Shown piece by piece: positions 11,760 to 11,790 of a DNA stretch of 11,790 bases; the stretch's first letter is position 1; every line of letters starts with the position of its first letter. The DNA is taken from NCBI GenBank assembly GCA_963580005.1, contig CAUZJR010000130.1, positions 1-11,790 on the forward strand, written 5' to 3'. The stretch comes from UBA8437 sp963580005. GTDB lineage: Bacteria; Planctomycetota; Planctomycetia; Planctomycetales; Planctomycetaceae. Made by a program: the position numbers and the translations under genes. The notes below the pieces were generated by a model. The model was given only the letters and a program-made list of their open reading frames with translations. It did no database searches and was not told where the DNA came from.

Positions 11760-11790
11760 TCATTTTTTCAGCTTCATCTGCTTGGCGTCT
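11760..11790 (-). CDS. Possible 3' end of a minus-strand gene, remainder outside window
   Basis: Read on the minus strand from the right edge, the last nine codons would be DAKQMKLKK followed by TGA (stop at 11760-11762). Codons are GC-ending apart from two AAA, like the neighbouring genes, and a lysine-rich end is a common C-terminus. The sequence is too short to name a protein, and the reading frame cannot be confirmed without the flanking sequence. Confidence 0.35.
   Translation of the reverse strand, partial: DAKQMKLKK

Noticed and set aside
11503..11763. An 86-codon frame in the right-hand intergenic region (minus strand)
   Set aside because: Its translation has no recognisable motif, it runs through the putative promoter and inverted repeats, and its upper end overlaps the possible C-terminus of another gene.

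Overview
The window reads as a high-GC bacterial chromosome segment from an uronate-using, probably polysaccharide-degrading heterotroph. Two proteins of the unsaturated-uronyl hydrolase families (GH105-like and GH88-like), a KdgF-like cupin, and an enolase-superfamily protein sit next to a PYROXD2-type FAD enzyme. This mix is reminiscent of Planctomycetota, but that assignment is a low-confidence inference from gene content and base composition; no marker gene is present.

Layout. Positions 1-1548 (minus) hold the N-terminal 516 codons of a UvrD/PcrA-type helicase that runs off the left edge. A spacer of about 150 bp separates it from a divergent plus-strand cluster, 1704-8973, of six closely packed genes: a TIM-barrel sugar isomerase-like protein, a secreted protein with a degenerate M14-like N-terminus and a GH105-like C-terminus, a PYROXD2-like FAD oxidoreductase, a long mandelate racemase/enolase-superfamily protein, a MetE-core zinc methyltransferase-like protein, and a small KdgF-like cupin. 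Facing it with only 10 bp between stop codons is a minus-strand cluster, 11491 to 8984: a 7Fe ferredoxin, a cytoplasmic GH88-like hydrolase and an SDR oxidoreductase, the last two overlapping by 4 nt. The right end (11492-11790) is non-coding and carries a putative promoter, several inverted repeats, and what may be the last codons of another minus-strand gene.

How the genes may work together (inference). The secreted GH105-like and cytoplasmic GH88-like enzymes would release 4,5-unsaturated uronate from oligosaccharides. The KdgF-like cupin would linearise it to a 4-deoxy-5-keto-uronate, and the SDR could reduce or oxidise that ketouronate. The enolase-superfamily protein could be a sugar-acid dehydratase or epimerase. 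The roles of the FAD oxidoreductase, the TIM-barrel protein and the MetE-like protein in this setting are not explained by the standard pathway and are the best place to look for new biochemistry. No KDG kinase, aldolase, transporter, sulfatase or regulator is seen inside the window.

The most unusual DNA-level feature is at 4363-4461. There, three consecutive families of short tandem repeats (12, 16 and 11 bp) form the end of one gene and the start of the next, creating a chain of start codons, each opening a tiny reading frame whose stop overlaps the next start codon. No tRNA, rRNA, CRISPR array, insertion sequence or prophage feature was recognised.
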